A stretch of DNA of 64,000 nt from Paramoeba atlantica (Eukaryota > Discosea), in the NCBI GenBank assembly GCA_977017575.1, contig CDRNVI010000089.1, positions 1-64,000 of the forward strand. Reading direction: 5' to 3'. A model generated the notes under the pieces. The model had not been told where the DNA came from. It did no database searches and saw only the letters and a program-made list of their open reading frames with translations. This document shows positions 25,592 through 36,485 of the stretch, one piece after another (within the stretch, counting starts at the first letter, position 1; each line of letters starts with the position of its first letter). The translations under genes and the position numbers were made by a program.

Positions 25592-26207
25592 TTTTTTTTT
25601 CGAATTTTTTGCTTTTCAAAATCGAGCGCAGGGAAGTGGTGGAGTAGGCCGCGGCGATAATTCCCCCCCCACCCCCCCACACCCCTGGGGGTACCCCCCC
25701 GCTGATACGCGCAGGAGGGGTCCGACAAGGTCAAAATTTCCTAAATTTTTGGGGCAACCAATTTTTCGACCTAAAAAAAAGTATAAATATTATTTTTCCA
25801 AAATCGACTCCTAAAACGTGTTTTAGGAGTTTGGGACCCCAGCTACCATTCTACGTTTTTTTCGTCTGATTCGCCTCCTACCCCTATTGGTAAGGCATCA
25901 GAAACGGCCCAAATTTAGGTGAAAATTTCGCAATTTTCGCCTAAAAATCGAGCCTTTTCACCTAAAAAAATTGTTGATTCATGATGTTTTGGCAATTTTT
26001 CCTTTTTAGGCTCTTCGTTAAACGCGGCGGTAGTTTTCAACTCGAAGCGCGCAGCATGAGTGACTTCTATGTTGAAAACAACCACCGCGTTTAAAGAAGC
26101 CACTAAATTATTTTATTACTGTATGCATCTTTATAGCTTCACTGTTTTTGTTCATTGTTTTTCAATAATCGAGGGTAGAGCGGTGGTTATACAACCACCG
26201 CAATACG
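25592..26207 (-). repeat. R2-related body, degenerate H hairpin and R1 end
   Basis: 25,592-25,975 is similar to the R2 unit at 13.8-14.2 kb (TTTTCAAAATCGAGCGCA, GGAGGGGTCCGACAAGGTC, TCCTAAAACGTGTTTTAGGA). A degenerate H hairpin follows at 26,003-26,106. The R1 start segment lies in reverse at about 26,120-26,207. Downstream, 26,350-26,560 has tRNA-like words but no good cloverleaf. 26,208-26,775 holds no gene. Confidence 0.55.
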
Positions 26208-26775
26208 AGGGTATAGGAATATTGCGGGGCTTGTTTACAAACTCTGCCTCTTCGTCTTTATGGTAGCTGGGTGGGGGTGAATCGAGGCGAGTAATAAAAT
26301 CCCGAAAAAAAGGGGGTGTATAGTCGATGAAAGGGATGCTGCTGATTTTCATTTTCGCCAGAGGGTGTGATTAGCCAAGTCGTCAGGTCCAGTGACTCTA
26401 CATCTGAGAGGGTTGGGTTCGATTCCCACTAACGCACTTTTCGTCCGACTACCACAGGGATTAGCTAAGAAGCTTGGGCCTGAGCCATACGCGGCGTCGT
26501 TAGTGGGAAGCAGTTTGCGAAGCCCCGTTTAACAACAACCACCGCCTTTTAACGAAGAAGCTAGCACACCGACATTAACCCAGACGGTGGTTTATACATA
26601 TACGAGAAAGTTATGAGTTTGCCATTATCTAGGCATTCAGAAAAAATATAGGAGATTAAAAAGAAAATCTCCTATAAGAGATTAAAAAAGAAAAAGAATT
26701 TCACCTTCCCCGGACCTCAGCCGCACCCGGACGCACCCTCCTGATTCAACGCTCTGAGTATTCCTGAATGATTGA

Positions 26776-27588
26776 TCAATTGATATTGATAAGTTTGTTA
26801 AGTGTTTCATACTTTAAATCGTCAATTGGATCAACTTTTAAATCAAAAGTCGGGGTGTATGCAGTGTGATTGCGCGTTGCATGTGGTGAAAGTGTAAATG
26901 AATAGTTCGAACTACGATTCGAAAAAGAAAGGTGTGATTCATTCGATACAAACGTGTTGGAAAAATTGTGCTCATTGCTAGTGATATGATCCAAATCTTT
27001 GATTTGTACATTAGAATGCGACTCAGTAATAATTCGTTCTGCTTTTTGAAGAGCACCGAGTAGGTTAGCGGCATAATCACGCTCATCTAAGGCGAGTCTA
27101 GCACATTCCATACACTGAACTTTTAAAAGATTTAAATCTTGATCACCTTTGGCAGTTTGGTTTTCAAGCGTAGTTCGACATACTGAGAGTTCTATAGTTA
27201 AATTCTGAATAACTTCACCTCGATGCGTAGTTTCCTGTTCAGCTCTTCGAATTTCTTGAGAAAGATGTTCAAGACTACCTTTCATGTCTCGAACAAGACC
27301 AGTGTTATTAGACTGCTGTTCGTGCAATTGTGAGAGCTGTCGCGACAATTCAAAATTCTGAGTACTAGTGTTTGTTTGAGAATTTCGACATTCGCTTAAG
27401 TTTGCTTCCACAGCGGCACACTTTAAATGCCATTCATGTTGAACAGATTCATATAGCGTCACCGTTTGAGTATAGTTGTGAAGCAATTCAGTTTTCTCTA
27501 AATGATCATGATGAAGAACAGCGAGAATACCACATATTGAAATAAATATAGCATATTGCCGGGCTGAAGCTCTAGTTCGATAATGCAT
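26776..27588 (-). CDS. Unknown coiled-coil protein with N-terminal membrane anchor
   Basis: 270 residues from ATG; I do not recognise a family. Residues about 12-27 (YAIFISICGILAVLHH) are hydrophobic and could be a signal anchor. Residues about 30-200 are rich in Glu, Gln, Leu and Asn with heptad-like spacing (NFELSRQLSQLHEQQ, SLEHLSQEIRRAEQ), predicting a long coiled coil. The C-terminal 60 residues are Asn/Ser/His-rich. Several NxS/T sites would allow glycosylation if the body is lumenal. Single exon, same strand as all other host genes, isolated among repeats. Could be a type II membrane tether, for example in the Golgi, but that is only inference from the layout. Confidence 0.6.
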   Translation of the reverse strand: MHYRTRASARQYAIFISICGILAVLHHDHLEKTELLHNYTQTVTLYESVQHEWHLKCAAVEANLSECRNSQTNTSTQNFELSRQLSQLHEQQSNNTGLVRDMKGSLEHLSQEIRRAEQETTHRGEVIQNLTIELSVCRTTLENQTAKGDQDLNLLKVQCMECARLALDERDYAANLLGALQKAERIITESHSNVQIKDLDHITSNEHNFSNTFVSNESHLSFSNRSSNYSFTLSPHATRNHTAYTPTFDLKVDPIDDLKYETLNKLININ

Positions 27589-27837
27589 GTGTGTTCAAAG
27601 TGTCAAAATTATTCTCTATATAGAAAAAGTGCAAGCTGCCCTCGATGATTGTGCGCGTGAACTGGTTTGCAAATTGCATCGAAAGAATACCCCTATTCTG
27701 CCAAAAAAATCTATTTTGTAACGAGAAAATCATGATCTAGGGGTCTATACAGATGAAACAAGTGACTTACATACGTGTATACGTGTATTTGTGTGAACTT
27801 GTAAAATTAGTTGTAATTTGTGCAACAACTTACAATT

Positions 27838-27939
27838 TACATATATTTCTGCATTTACATATATTTCTGCATTTGCATATAATTCTGCAAAGTTACATAT
27901 TAATCTGCAAAGTTACATATTAATCTGCAAAGTTACATA
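27838..27939. repeat. Short tandem repeat, about 18-20 bp unit
   Basis: About six units alternating between CATATATTTCTGCATTTA and GCAAAGTTACATATTAATCT forms. One more unit occurs after the adjacent TIR element at 28,125-28,141, so that element was inserted into the array. Confidence 0.7.
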
Positions 27940-28121
27940 TTGTCCCCCCCGGTTAAGAGCACCTCGTTTTCCGAGAAAAGTGCGCTTAAACGGGGGGGGG
28001 TCTGAATCACTGCGTAAAAAGAAATTTGGAACCGCTTCGCGGCGCCGGGCTCTTTCCTTCAACTCTATGTGCGCTCAAACGGGGGGGTCTGACCGGGTGC
28101 GCTTAAGGGGAGGGGGGACAA
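27940..28121. mobile_element. Small TIR element with TTGTCCCCCC ends and TA flanks
   Basis: Left end TTGTCCCCCCCGGTTAAGAG; the complement of the right end reads TTGTCCCCCCTCCCCTTAAG. TA lies at 27,938-39 and 28,122-23. 182 bp, with internal GCGCTTAAACGGGGGGG and GCGCTCAAACGGGGGGG repeats. Non-coding. Confidence 0.6.
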
Positions 28122-28229
28122 TATAATTCTGCAAAGTTACTTCTTGTCTTTTAACCAGAGCTCAATCCTCCGCCTTGTCGTGGCGCTCTGGCTTATGATC
28201 GCAATAGGCGATTAACCAAGAGAGGATTC

Positions 28230-28860
28230 ATGTGTCCCCGGATATGAAGCTGACTTCAGAATGAGACTAAATCTGCGAGTTAGTCATTTAGAAGGCATAT
28301 GATGAGAAGTTAACCATTAGAAGATCATGAGTTCGATGTTTAGAATTAGAGGTTGAGTGACTAGATGTAGAAAAGTTAATGTTTAGAAGTTTAGAACTTC
28401 TACGCTTTGATTTTGAAGTCTGGAAGTTAGATGCTTAGATGACGGACGTCAGAAGTTAAAGTTTAGTTTCCAAACTTTGGAGACAGACGTTGAGAAGTCA
28501 GTATCCTTGAGGTCTGAATTAGATGCTTGTAGTTTAGAAGTTAGACGTTTGGATAACGGATGATAGAAGTTAGATGCTTCGAAGCATGCCCCTGTATGTT
28601 AAGAGATTCGGTGAGGTCTGAGTTAGATGCTTTGACGATGAAGCTTAAAAATTGAATGTTTAGATAACGGATGTTAGAAGTTAGATGTTTGGAAGTAAAC
28701 GTTGAGAAATCAATGTTCATTCCTTAGAAATCATTCCTTAAGTTAGATGTTTGGAAGTAAACGTTGAGAAATCAATGTTCATTCCTTAGAAATCATTCCT
28801 TAAAGTCTGAGTTAGATGCTTCGATGTGGACATTGTAAGTTAGTTAGCTTGAAAAAGGGC
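28230..28860. repeat. Degenerate repeat tract with a perfect 62-bp tandem duplication
   Basis: Repeated imperfect words AGAAGTTAGATGCTT, GAGTTAGATGCTT and TTTGGAAGTAAACGTTGAG occur throughout. 28,679-28,740 is duplicated exactly at 28,741-28,802. Composition is purine-rich on the plus strand. No gene. Confidence 0.65.
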
Positions 28861-29039
28861 GAGACATACATGCTTTTAAGTTACTCGATACTCATAATAT
28901 GTAACTAGAGAGGAGCATGTGCGTGTACATTACAATGCATGTGCGAAGAGTGCACACGCGGCTCATTAGGACTGAATCCGTTGATAGAGAAGGATGTAGT
29001 GCTTCACACCCAGGAACATTGATTATAATTACTTTTTCT

Positions 29040-31890
29040 TTTCACTAGGAGTGGCAAGCGAGGTGTATATTACATGTCCGATTACCCACATGACTGTTTG
29101 TTTCTTGGTCCAAAAACTGTTTCAGAACCGAGTGAGTTGCCACTGGATCCAATAAAATCGCAGGCGGTCTTCTGTATGGGCGTCTCCGCAACTGGGTTAT
29201 TTCCAACAAGGTGCTGTGGCTGCATGACGCTATAGGAGTTGTTCAGAATGAGGAATTTTTTGAAGAAGGTGTGGCACCTATGAATCAGAAGCACAATACG
29301 GAGGCTCGAAGTGGCTTAAGCGTGGAAGACGCATCATTGATAAGAGAGTGGAAAATCATAAAAGAGAGTCCCACCCATAATAAAGAGTTGGGCGAAGCTA
29401 TACAAGATAAGGAAATCCTTTATCCAGTCAAGATTGATTGTGAATGCTCAGCAGGCGAGCAGATTGGCCAAAGCGCCCCCCGTACTCAGCCTCCCGCAAC
29501 CGGAAGAGATATTAAAGGCTATACAATACGTAGGGCCTGGTCACTATGTGACAGCCGACTTGCGTCATTGGTTTTATCAGATAAAAATCAATGGTTTATT
29601 CGCACGTACCATGGGACTGTTGTTGTTTGGTAAGACCTGGGTTCCCACAGTACTCCCCATGGGCCACTCGTGGTCGGCATCTATAGCGCACAGGATGTGT
29701 TGGGGTGTACTCCCCCTGTCATTAATAATGATAATTGCGGTGGTTGTAAAACTACCGCTCTACACTCGATTATTGAAAAAAAAGTGAACAAAAACAGTGA
29801 AAATATAAAGGGGAACACAGTAATATAATAGAAGAAAAAAATATAAAAGGGGGCTCCGGTGGTCCAAAACTGAAAAAAAAAATTGAAAAAAATGGGGGGT
29901 CCATGGGGGGGGTCCAGGGGGGGGGGCATGGTCGAGCAAATTTTTTTGAAAAAATTAGTTTGCGAAAAAAAACCGCAGAAAGGGTAGCCGGGGTCTTGGC
30001 GCGCATTTTCCACCCCGCTACCCGGGGGTGACCCCCCCGCGTATCCGCAGGACGGGTCCGCCAAGTTCGGATTTTTTCGGAAAAAATTTTTGAAAAAAAT
30101 TTCAACTTGGCGAAAAAAATGACAAAAAAAATATTTTTCCAAAATCGTTTCCCCTATTGTATTTTGATAGTTTGGGACCTACACTAGCTTTCTACGCAGT
30201 TGTTTTAGCAAGGTATCACTTCTTCGAACTGTGGTGCGCCCCCCAAAATGACCCATTTTTGACTAAAAAAGGTGAAAAAGTATTTTTCGGACCTAAAGGG
30301 GCATTTTTGTGTCGAAAGAATGGTATGGTTGGAGTCGTATTCTCTACCCAATACGTTCGGTAGGCTTTCATTCATGCCTGCGAGTGATTTCCCACGCGCA
30401 AATGTCGAATTTAGTGCTCTGAGAGCAAAAATATGCGAAAATGACCCCATTTGTACCCGAAATTCGGCTATTTTTGGCTATAATCTTTCCGTTTTCCAGG
30501 CTAAATTTTCTTTTTTAGGCTCTTCGTTAAACGCGGCGGTAGTTTTCAACGCGAAGCGCGCAGCATGAGTGACTTCTAAGTTGAAAGCAACCACCGCGTT
30601 TAACGAAGAGCCTAAAAAAGAAAATTATAATCCCCAAAAATGATTTGTTTTAAGACTATTATTATCATTATCATTATTAATGGCAGGGAGAGTACATAGT
30701 TTTCGACAAAAAAACACGATTTTCAGACCAAAAAATTTTAACCCGAATTTGAGCCGTTTTTGAAACCTTACCAGTAGTTTTTTAGTTCAAAGTACTTTTT
30801 GTTAAGACACAAAATTTTTTGTAAGAAAATCCTGCGTGCATGAAAATAAGTTGATAATTTTTTAAGAGTCTTCACCACGTAGAATGACAATTGTTTTTAA
30901 GATTATCATTATTAATGCAGGAGGAGTAGTTCTTTTCAAAACTAGCCAGAGTCAGCCATCTCTCGGGGTCCCACGATATTGTGACGATGCAACGCCCTTT
31001 TTTCTCCAGCTTACGGACACGAAAGGTCATGTGCAAGGAATAATTACGGTATACTGTATTACGATAACATTCTAATCGCGACAAAGGAGTCTGCACTGGC
31101 TCACAGGTGGAAAGAGAGGTTGAAGAAGAATGGAAAGTGTTTGAATGCTATCTGGAAGGACCCTCATTCAGTGATTACATTCTACAGGGTTGATTTTCTC
31201 GGGGTCGAGTATGTCTGGGAGCAGGAAGAAATGAAATGGCGAGTCTGTGACAAGACCTTGAAAAAATGGGATGATGACCTCAGTTTGGATACACCCGAAA
31301 GCACACATGGGTGCTCAGTCAGAAGAGCAACTGGTTGGATCTCTCGTTTGCTGTGGGTGCACAGAATTGCAGGTCTTACGCAAATAGAAATCGATTTCGC
31401 CATGGAGCAATTAGTGGAGTGGGGAACGGAGAATGTTTCATTGGGATGGGATCGAAATCTCTCAGGCGAAGAGGTTCTGAAATGGGAAACTATGATAAAA
31501 ATTGTTCTTCCGCTTATTTTTTTTCCCGAAAATGGCACTGGCGACCAAGCAGAAACGACCACGGTGTTACCGCGTGGGTAGCTACAGATGCGAGCAAGAA
31601 AGTGGGGATCGGAGGCCTATTCTTTTCTGACGATGGCAGACCGGATGATGCGTGGTACGTCAGCAATACAGTGCAAGATAAATCCCTTTCGGCATTTGTG
31701 CTCGAACTGAAAGCATTGGAGAGAGGTATCCAAGAGGCGATTAATCGCAAGTTATTCAGCTCCCGCTCGAGAAATAATTAGAAAAATTTCGAATCTTAAG
31801 AAGGAGCGTGCGTTTGATCTTGAGATTCGATGGGTTCCTGGTGAGAAAATTGCTGAAGACCATATCTCTCGAGGATGTCCCCTAGATGAT
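29040..31890 (+). mobile_element. Fossil reverse transcriptase / RNase H retroelement
   Basis: A broken retroelement copy with several breaks and one large insertion. Its first part ends with reverse-transcriptase sequence containing ADLRHWFYQI and LPMGHSWS (about 29,430-29,715). After the insert, catalytic-region sequence with a YYDN motif resumes near 31,040. The RNase H domain follows (DASKKVGIGG, ELKALERGI) and ends with WVPGEKIAEDHISR near 31,860. The RT style suggests the tyrosine-recombinase retroelement group (DIRS/VIPER-like) or a Ty3-like lineage; I cannot decide. No terminal repeats were found. It is cut on the right by a TIR element at 31,893. Age appears moderate. Confidence 0.65.
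29717..30917 (+). mobile_element. R1 unit with hairpin inserted in the retroelement fossil
   Basis: R1 body from about 29,730, near-identical to 12,610-13,391, ending in an H hairpin at 30,511-30,619. It is followed by 280 bp of unrelated A/T-rich sequence. The interrupted zone is bracketed by ATTAATAATGATAAT on the left (29,718) and its complement on the right (about 30,903-30,917). This may be a wider TIR of the inserted unit. Confidence 0.65.
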
Positions 31891-31892
31891 AG

Positions 31893-32459
31893 ACCCCCCT
31901 CCCACTTAATATTTACATGTACATGCGAAAAATGGTAAATAATAAGAGTGTATAAATAATAAGTGTCCATGTAAATATTACGGGGAAATTCCACTTATTA
32001 TTTACATTGGCTCCTGCAGGTGTTATAAAATTTTCTGACCGATCCATGATTGAAGGCGAGAAGAGGCACTTTTATCATGCCGTTCAATCTCATTTCAACA
32101 AATCGTTTTTTCACTGGTGATGGAACGCCTTTCCGTATGTGATGCCGTGGGTCATTCATTCCTAGTCTTACTTTTCTCATGTCTCTGCTGTGACTCATTG
32201 AAAATGGCCGGTTGGGCTGCTCACCTGAAGGTTGGACGCCTTCATCGGATAGATTTTCCGATCAGTATTCGGGTGCACCGTTTGAGTCGTAGGAACTGCT
32301 TTCATCGCGTTTTTGTAATTTGCTTCAGTGACATTTTTCAAAATTTTGAGAGATTAAAAGCCATGTAAATAATAAAAGTGTGTAAACAATAAGTGTCCAT
32401 GTAAATATTAAGTGTCCAGTAAATAATAAAAGTGTGTAAATATTAAGTGGGAGGGGGGT
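31893..32459. mobile_element. TIR element ACCCCCCTCCCACTTAATATTTACA
   Basis: Ends complementary over about 25 bp (31,893 and 32,459). Subterminal repeats of GTAAATAATAAGTGTCCAT type occur at both sides, as seen in many DNA transposons. 567 bp. No clear transposase. It interrupts or borders the retroelement fossil. Confidence 0.7.
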
Positions 32460-32935
32460 TTAGTCAAAACAAGGCTACTTGGAAATTTTTAAAAACACTA
32501 TTTCAAGCCACCGATACACGAGTCAAAGTGGCAACTTGCGCTGCTCTGGAAACTTACATTACTGAAGTAGGATTGTAGATGGACGCAAGTGTACGGTAGC
32601 AGAGACTTAACACTTAGACACCAGATGCTGGTTCGCCTGTCCTGTGGCTGGGATATATCCCTTCCATTCGGGCTCCTCGAGCTGAACGAGCAGGTCGCTG
32701 CGAAATGAGCTATTCTAAACTTAGCGATTTTCAAGCAATGCTGTCGCCAAAAAAAAACGAAAATGTGCAAGAGATTCATTATAGGACAACTTGACACTTG
32801 CCTCGAGCTCGTAGGTGTCGAGCGTTTCGTTCGCAGGTAAAGGAGGCCATATTTCTCCCCTGTCATAGGGAATAATCACGCTGTTGCAATCGTAGAAGTA
32901 CCCGTCGGATAGTGCCTTTACATTGTGTTCAGAAG
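32460..32935 (-). other. Possible decayed coding scrap
   Basis: On the minus strand, 32,721 to about 32,890 reads IIPYDRGEIWPPLPANETLD, which looks protein-like but has no recognised family. It is cut by the SINE on its upstream side. No other gene is seen here. Confidence 0.25.
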
Positions 32936-33310
32936 TGGAGGTGGCGGAGTGGCAAGAACTCAAAGTTTGAAGCACATGGTGCTCAGACGGCGAGTTCAAA
33001 CCCGCTCATCGCAATATTCCTGGCGGCCTCACTCTAAAAGGCTGGGCTGATAACCGACTAGGCCCAGTACTCGGAGGACGGTCCCGGACCCTCCCCTCAG
33101 GGAACCAGCTCCCTTACCCGGCTTACACCTCTTGGGTGACCCGTGTTGACGTACAGTTCGTCGACGCAGCGTGTTGACAACATCACGTTGGTGCCGCCTT
33201 GGACAAGCGGAAACTGGTAGAGGACGTCGGCCTCGGAACTTCCAAATCTGTCTGTGAAGGGTCTGGCTTGCCAGTGACCATGCGGAGCAATCCGGAATGA
33301 TTTGGATTGG
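32936..33310 (+). mobile_element. tRNA-derived SINE-like element
   Basis: The head has a good A box (TGGCGGAGTGGC near 32,942) and B box (AGTTCAAACCC near 32,994), the internal RNA polymerase III promoter of a tRNA, in a slightly degenerate long-arm tRNA fold. A tRNA-unrelated body follows (TTACACCTCTTGGGTG, GGTAGAGGACGTCGGCC, AAGGGTCTGGCTTGCCAGTG). The body recurs at 48,270-48,440 and a short piece lies in reverse at 21,548-21,585. From 33,311 to 33,666 I see nothing recognisable. Confidence 0.55.
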
Positions 33311-33666
33311 ATGTGTTCAGAAAGGAAGGAAAGAATGCAAGTCCTGAATCACGGCATCTGAAGATGCACCGCGATAAAGTTCGTTACCAAAAAAACAAAC
33401 AAAACCTGTCAAGGTGCATCCTACTAAGGATTTAAGAACATGATCAGAGTATTTCGGATTATAGCACCCAGGTCTTGCATAACCTGGAGTATAAAATTTG
33501 TGTCGTGAGAGCTTTTGATCTCATTCCTTCGGCATTCAACAGATCTCGAAATTCTAAGCTGATTTGCTTCATAAAACACCAGATGACTATAGGAAAGATT
33601 TTTAAGGAAAAAGAAGGGTCAAAATTCTGCAAATTATTTGAAACATTACGAAAATTGATAATTTTC

Positions 33667-35395
33667 TTTTTTAGGCTCTTCGTTAAACGCGGTGGTTGTT
33701 TTCAACTTAGAAGTCACTCATGCTGCACGCTTCGCGTTGAAAACTACCACCGCGTTTAACGAAGAGCCTAAAAAAGAAAAATCGCCAAAAGATCATGAAT
33801 AATCTAGTTTTTTGGGTGAAAAACCTCGATTTTAATGCGAAAATTGCGAAATTTTAACCCGAATTTGGGACGTTTTGGATGCCTTACCAGTAGGGGCAGG
33901 AGGCGAATCTGTCGAAAGAAACGTCGTAGAATGGTAGCTGAGGTGTAAAACTCTTAAAATACGTTTTAGGAGTCGATTTTGGAAAAAGAATATTTTTGCC
34001 TTTTTTTGGGTCAAAGAAATATATTTTTTGGTCACCTCAAAAAATTCGGAAATTTCGACCTTGTCGGACCCCTCCTGAGCGTACCAGGGGGGGGGGGACT
34101 ACCCCCAAGGGGGGGAGGTGGAAAATTATCGACACGGCCTACTCTACCACTTCCATGCGCTCGATTTTGAAAAGCAAAAAATTCGAAAAAAATTTCGCGA
34201 CGTGTGCCCCCCCATGGACCCACCATGAAGACAGCGTATGAAAACAATTTAAAAGGTTTTTTCGTCACGAATTAGGTTTCTTAGGGAAAAAAATGGAGGT
34301 TCAACACTAAAATGCTACATGAAAATGTACGAAACATAGTTGTACTTACGTAACGAAGAGCCTAAAAAAGAAATAAAAATTAATGAGAGAGGGTAGGTGG
34401 AAGGAGGGTGATATACAACACTTTAGATGAAAGGGGGGGCTCGTCTATTGTTGGCAACTTTTTTTGCCAACAATAGCCGATTGCCAACAGTTTTTTAGGC
34501 TCTTCGTTAAACGCGGTGGTTGTTTTCAACTTAGAAGTCACTCATGCTGCGCGCTTCGCGTTGAAAACTACCGCCGCATTTAACGAAGAGCCTAAAAAAG
34601 AAAATTTAGCCTGGAAAACGGAAAGATTATAGCCAAAAATAGCCGAATTTCGGGTACAAATGGGGTCATTTTCGTGTATTTTTGCTGTCAGAGCACTAAA
34701 TCCGACATTTGCGCGTGGGAAATCACTCGCAGGCATGAATGAAAGCCTACCGAACGTATTGGGTAGAGAATACGACTCCAACCATACCATTCTTTCGACA
34801 CAAAAATGCCCCTTTAGGTCCGAAAAATACTTTTTCACCTTTTTTAGTCAAAAATGGGTCATTTTGGGGGGCGCACCACAGTTCGAAGAAGTGATACCTT
34901 GCGAAAACAACTGCGTAGAAAGCTAGTGTAGGTCCCAAACTATCAAAATACAATAGGGGAAACGATTTTGGAAAAATATTTTTTTTGTCATTTTTTTCGC
35001 CAAGTTGAATTTTTTTTCAAAAAATTTTTTCCGAAAAAATCCGAACTTGGCGGACCCGTCCTGCGGATACGCGGGGGGGTCACCCCCGGGTAGGGGGGTG
35101 GAAAATGCGCGCCAAGACCCCGGCTACCCTTTCTGCGGTTTTTTTTCGAAAACTAATTTTTTCGAAAAAATTTGCTCGACCATGCCCCCCCCCCCTGGAC
35201 CCCCCCCCTGGACCCCCCCCCCTGGACCCCCCATTTTTTTCAAATTTTTTTTTCAGTTTTGGACCACCGGAGCCCCCTTTTATATTTTTTTCTTCTATTA
35301 TATTACTGTGTTCCTCTTTATATTTTCACTGTTTTTGTTCACTTTTTTTTCAATAATCGAGTGTAGAGCGGTAGTTTTACAACCACCGCAATAGA
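33667..35395 (-). mobile_element. Inverted near-identical copy of the 12.6-14.26 kb R1/R2 block
   Basis: Reading the minus strand from 35,395 gives the R1 start, R1 body, H hairpin (34,491-34,599), the GCCAACAATAG segment, a half hairpin (about 34,350) and the R2 body. A complete H hairpin follows at 33,667-33,775. It matches 12,590-14,258 in the same order over about 1.67 kb with few differences. The main ones are in G/C homopolymer lengths and in the 33,667 hairpin, which is complete here but cut in the other copy. Confidence 0.8.
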
Positions 35396-35403
35396 TGATA
35401 CAA

Positions 35404-35770
35404 TACCCCCCTTAATCAACAATAGATGGAACGGCAATAAAATCATCTATTGTTGGCCATCAAGGTAACTTACGCTACATTTATCACTTACACTACCGTC
35501 GCCCCCCCTCACATACACGAGGATACATACGTATCTTCGGAGGAACATCTTAGGATGTATACGTATCTTCGAAAAAGAGGAAAGTTTCGAAAATTTTCGA
35601 AAAAAGTGGAAATTTTGACCTTAGCAGACTCCAGGATTTTATCCGTCATACATGGCAATGGATCAAAGAAATCAAAATTAATTAAATGTCAACAATAACA
35701 GATTGCCAACAATAGATGATTTTATTAGTTTGCCAACAATAGATGATTGCCAACAATAGACGTACCCCCC
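35404..35770. mobile_element. Element with CCAACAATAGATGAT subterminal repeats
   Basis: The left side has CATCTATTGTTGGCC (about 35,443). The right side has several GCCAACAATAGATGATT units ending near TACCCCCCC (35,764-35,770). Related units flank 13,505-13,560 and 34,440-34,490. Interior 35,500-35,690 has no gene. 35,771-36,160 holds no recognised gene. Confidence 0.45.
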
Positions 35771-36394
35771 CTTTACGATGAACCAATTTGTTTCGCTGTA
35801 AGGATAGATTGCGGGTAAGCGAGGATGATAATTATGAGATGTTAACTATAAATATTTGCTTAAGCGCCCATAGAGTAATGAAGGGAGGGCTAATGTACAA
35901 AAGGCAGATCTGTACTTTCTGGAGAAAATTCTTCCTGTCCCTTCGTCTCCACAAACGTGATTATGCGCTGATTTCTACGAATTTCTTCGTGATCAGCGAT
36001 GCGCTGCGGGGAAAAATAAAAGCCAAGCCCGTTGTCCGAAGTGCGGTCCAAACGTTTCGAGGATATAGAAATAATGTACTTTAGAAAAACTTAAAAGGAT
36101 ATGACTCTGAACAAAATTGTAAATTTTCGTAGAAATATAAATTTTTGTAAAAAAATACCAAAGGTCATTTATAAAAATTAATGAGAGGGGGAGTATAATG
36201 TTAGCGGAAATGGGGGATTACTTTTCTTGAGCGGGGGTTTATATAAACGAAAAAACATAAAGGCGAACAAAAAGGACGAAAAAACAAAAATAATTAGCAG
36301 AAGTAGGGGGAATAGATTGCGCCAGGCGACCCGAGGCGAACCGACCCCGAACCTGAATGGTTTCACCCCTCTTAATCCGTCCCGTAATAAAGCC

Positions 36395-36483
36395 CCGTAC
36401 TATACGCAAAACGTGGTCTTGTTTATCTCAAAATGTGATCGACAATACGGTCTTAAGTTTTGACTCACGCCTTAAGAAGTGTA
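36395..36483 (+). pseudogene. Tc1-like transposase 3-prime end fragment
   Basis: About 90 bases similar to the end of the transposase at 38.2 kb (GTGATCGACAATACGGTCTT, TTGACTCACGCCTTAAGAAG), in the same orientation. It stops where the CACCCCCGCC MITE begins, at a TA that corresponds to GTGTATAAAA in the other copy. This indicates MITE insertion into a Tc1 copy. Confidence 0.7.
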
Positions 36484-36485
36484 TA

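Noticed and set aside
26351-26425. tRNA-like sequence (GATTAGCCAAGTCG...GGGTTCGATTCCCAC)
   Set aside because: The T arm is plausible, but the anticodon arm lacks T33, the variable region is too short and the acceptor stem does not pair; probably a tRNA-derived scrap.
27838-27939. CRISPR-like direct repeats
   Set aside because: Units are contiguous with no spacers; a simple tandem array in eukaryotic DNA.
32498-32866. 122-codon minus frame near the SINE
   Set aside because: No family features, overlaps a better-looking frame and ends in repeats.
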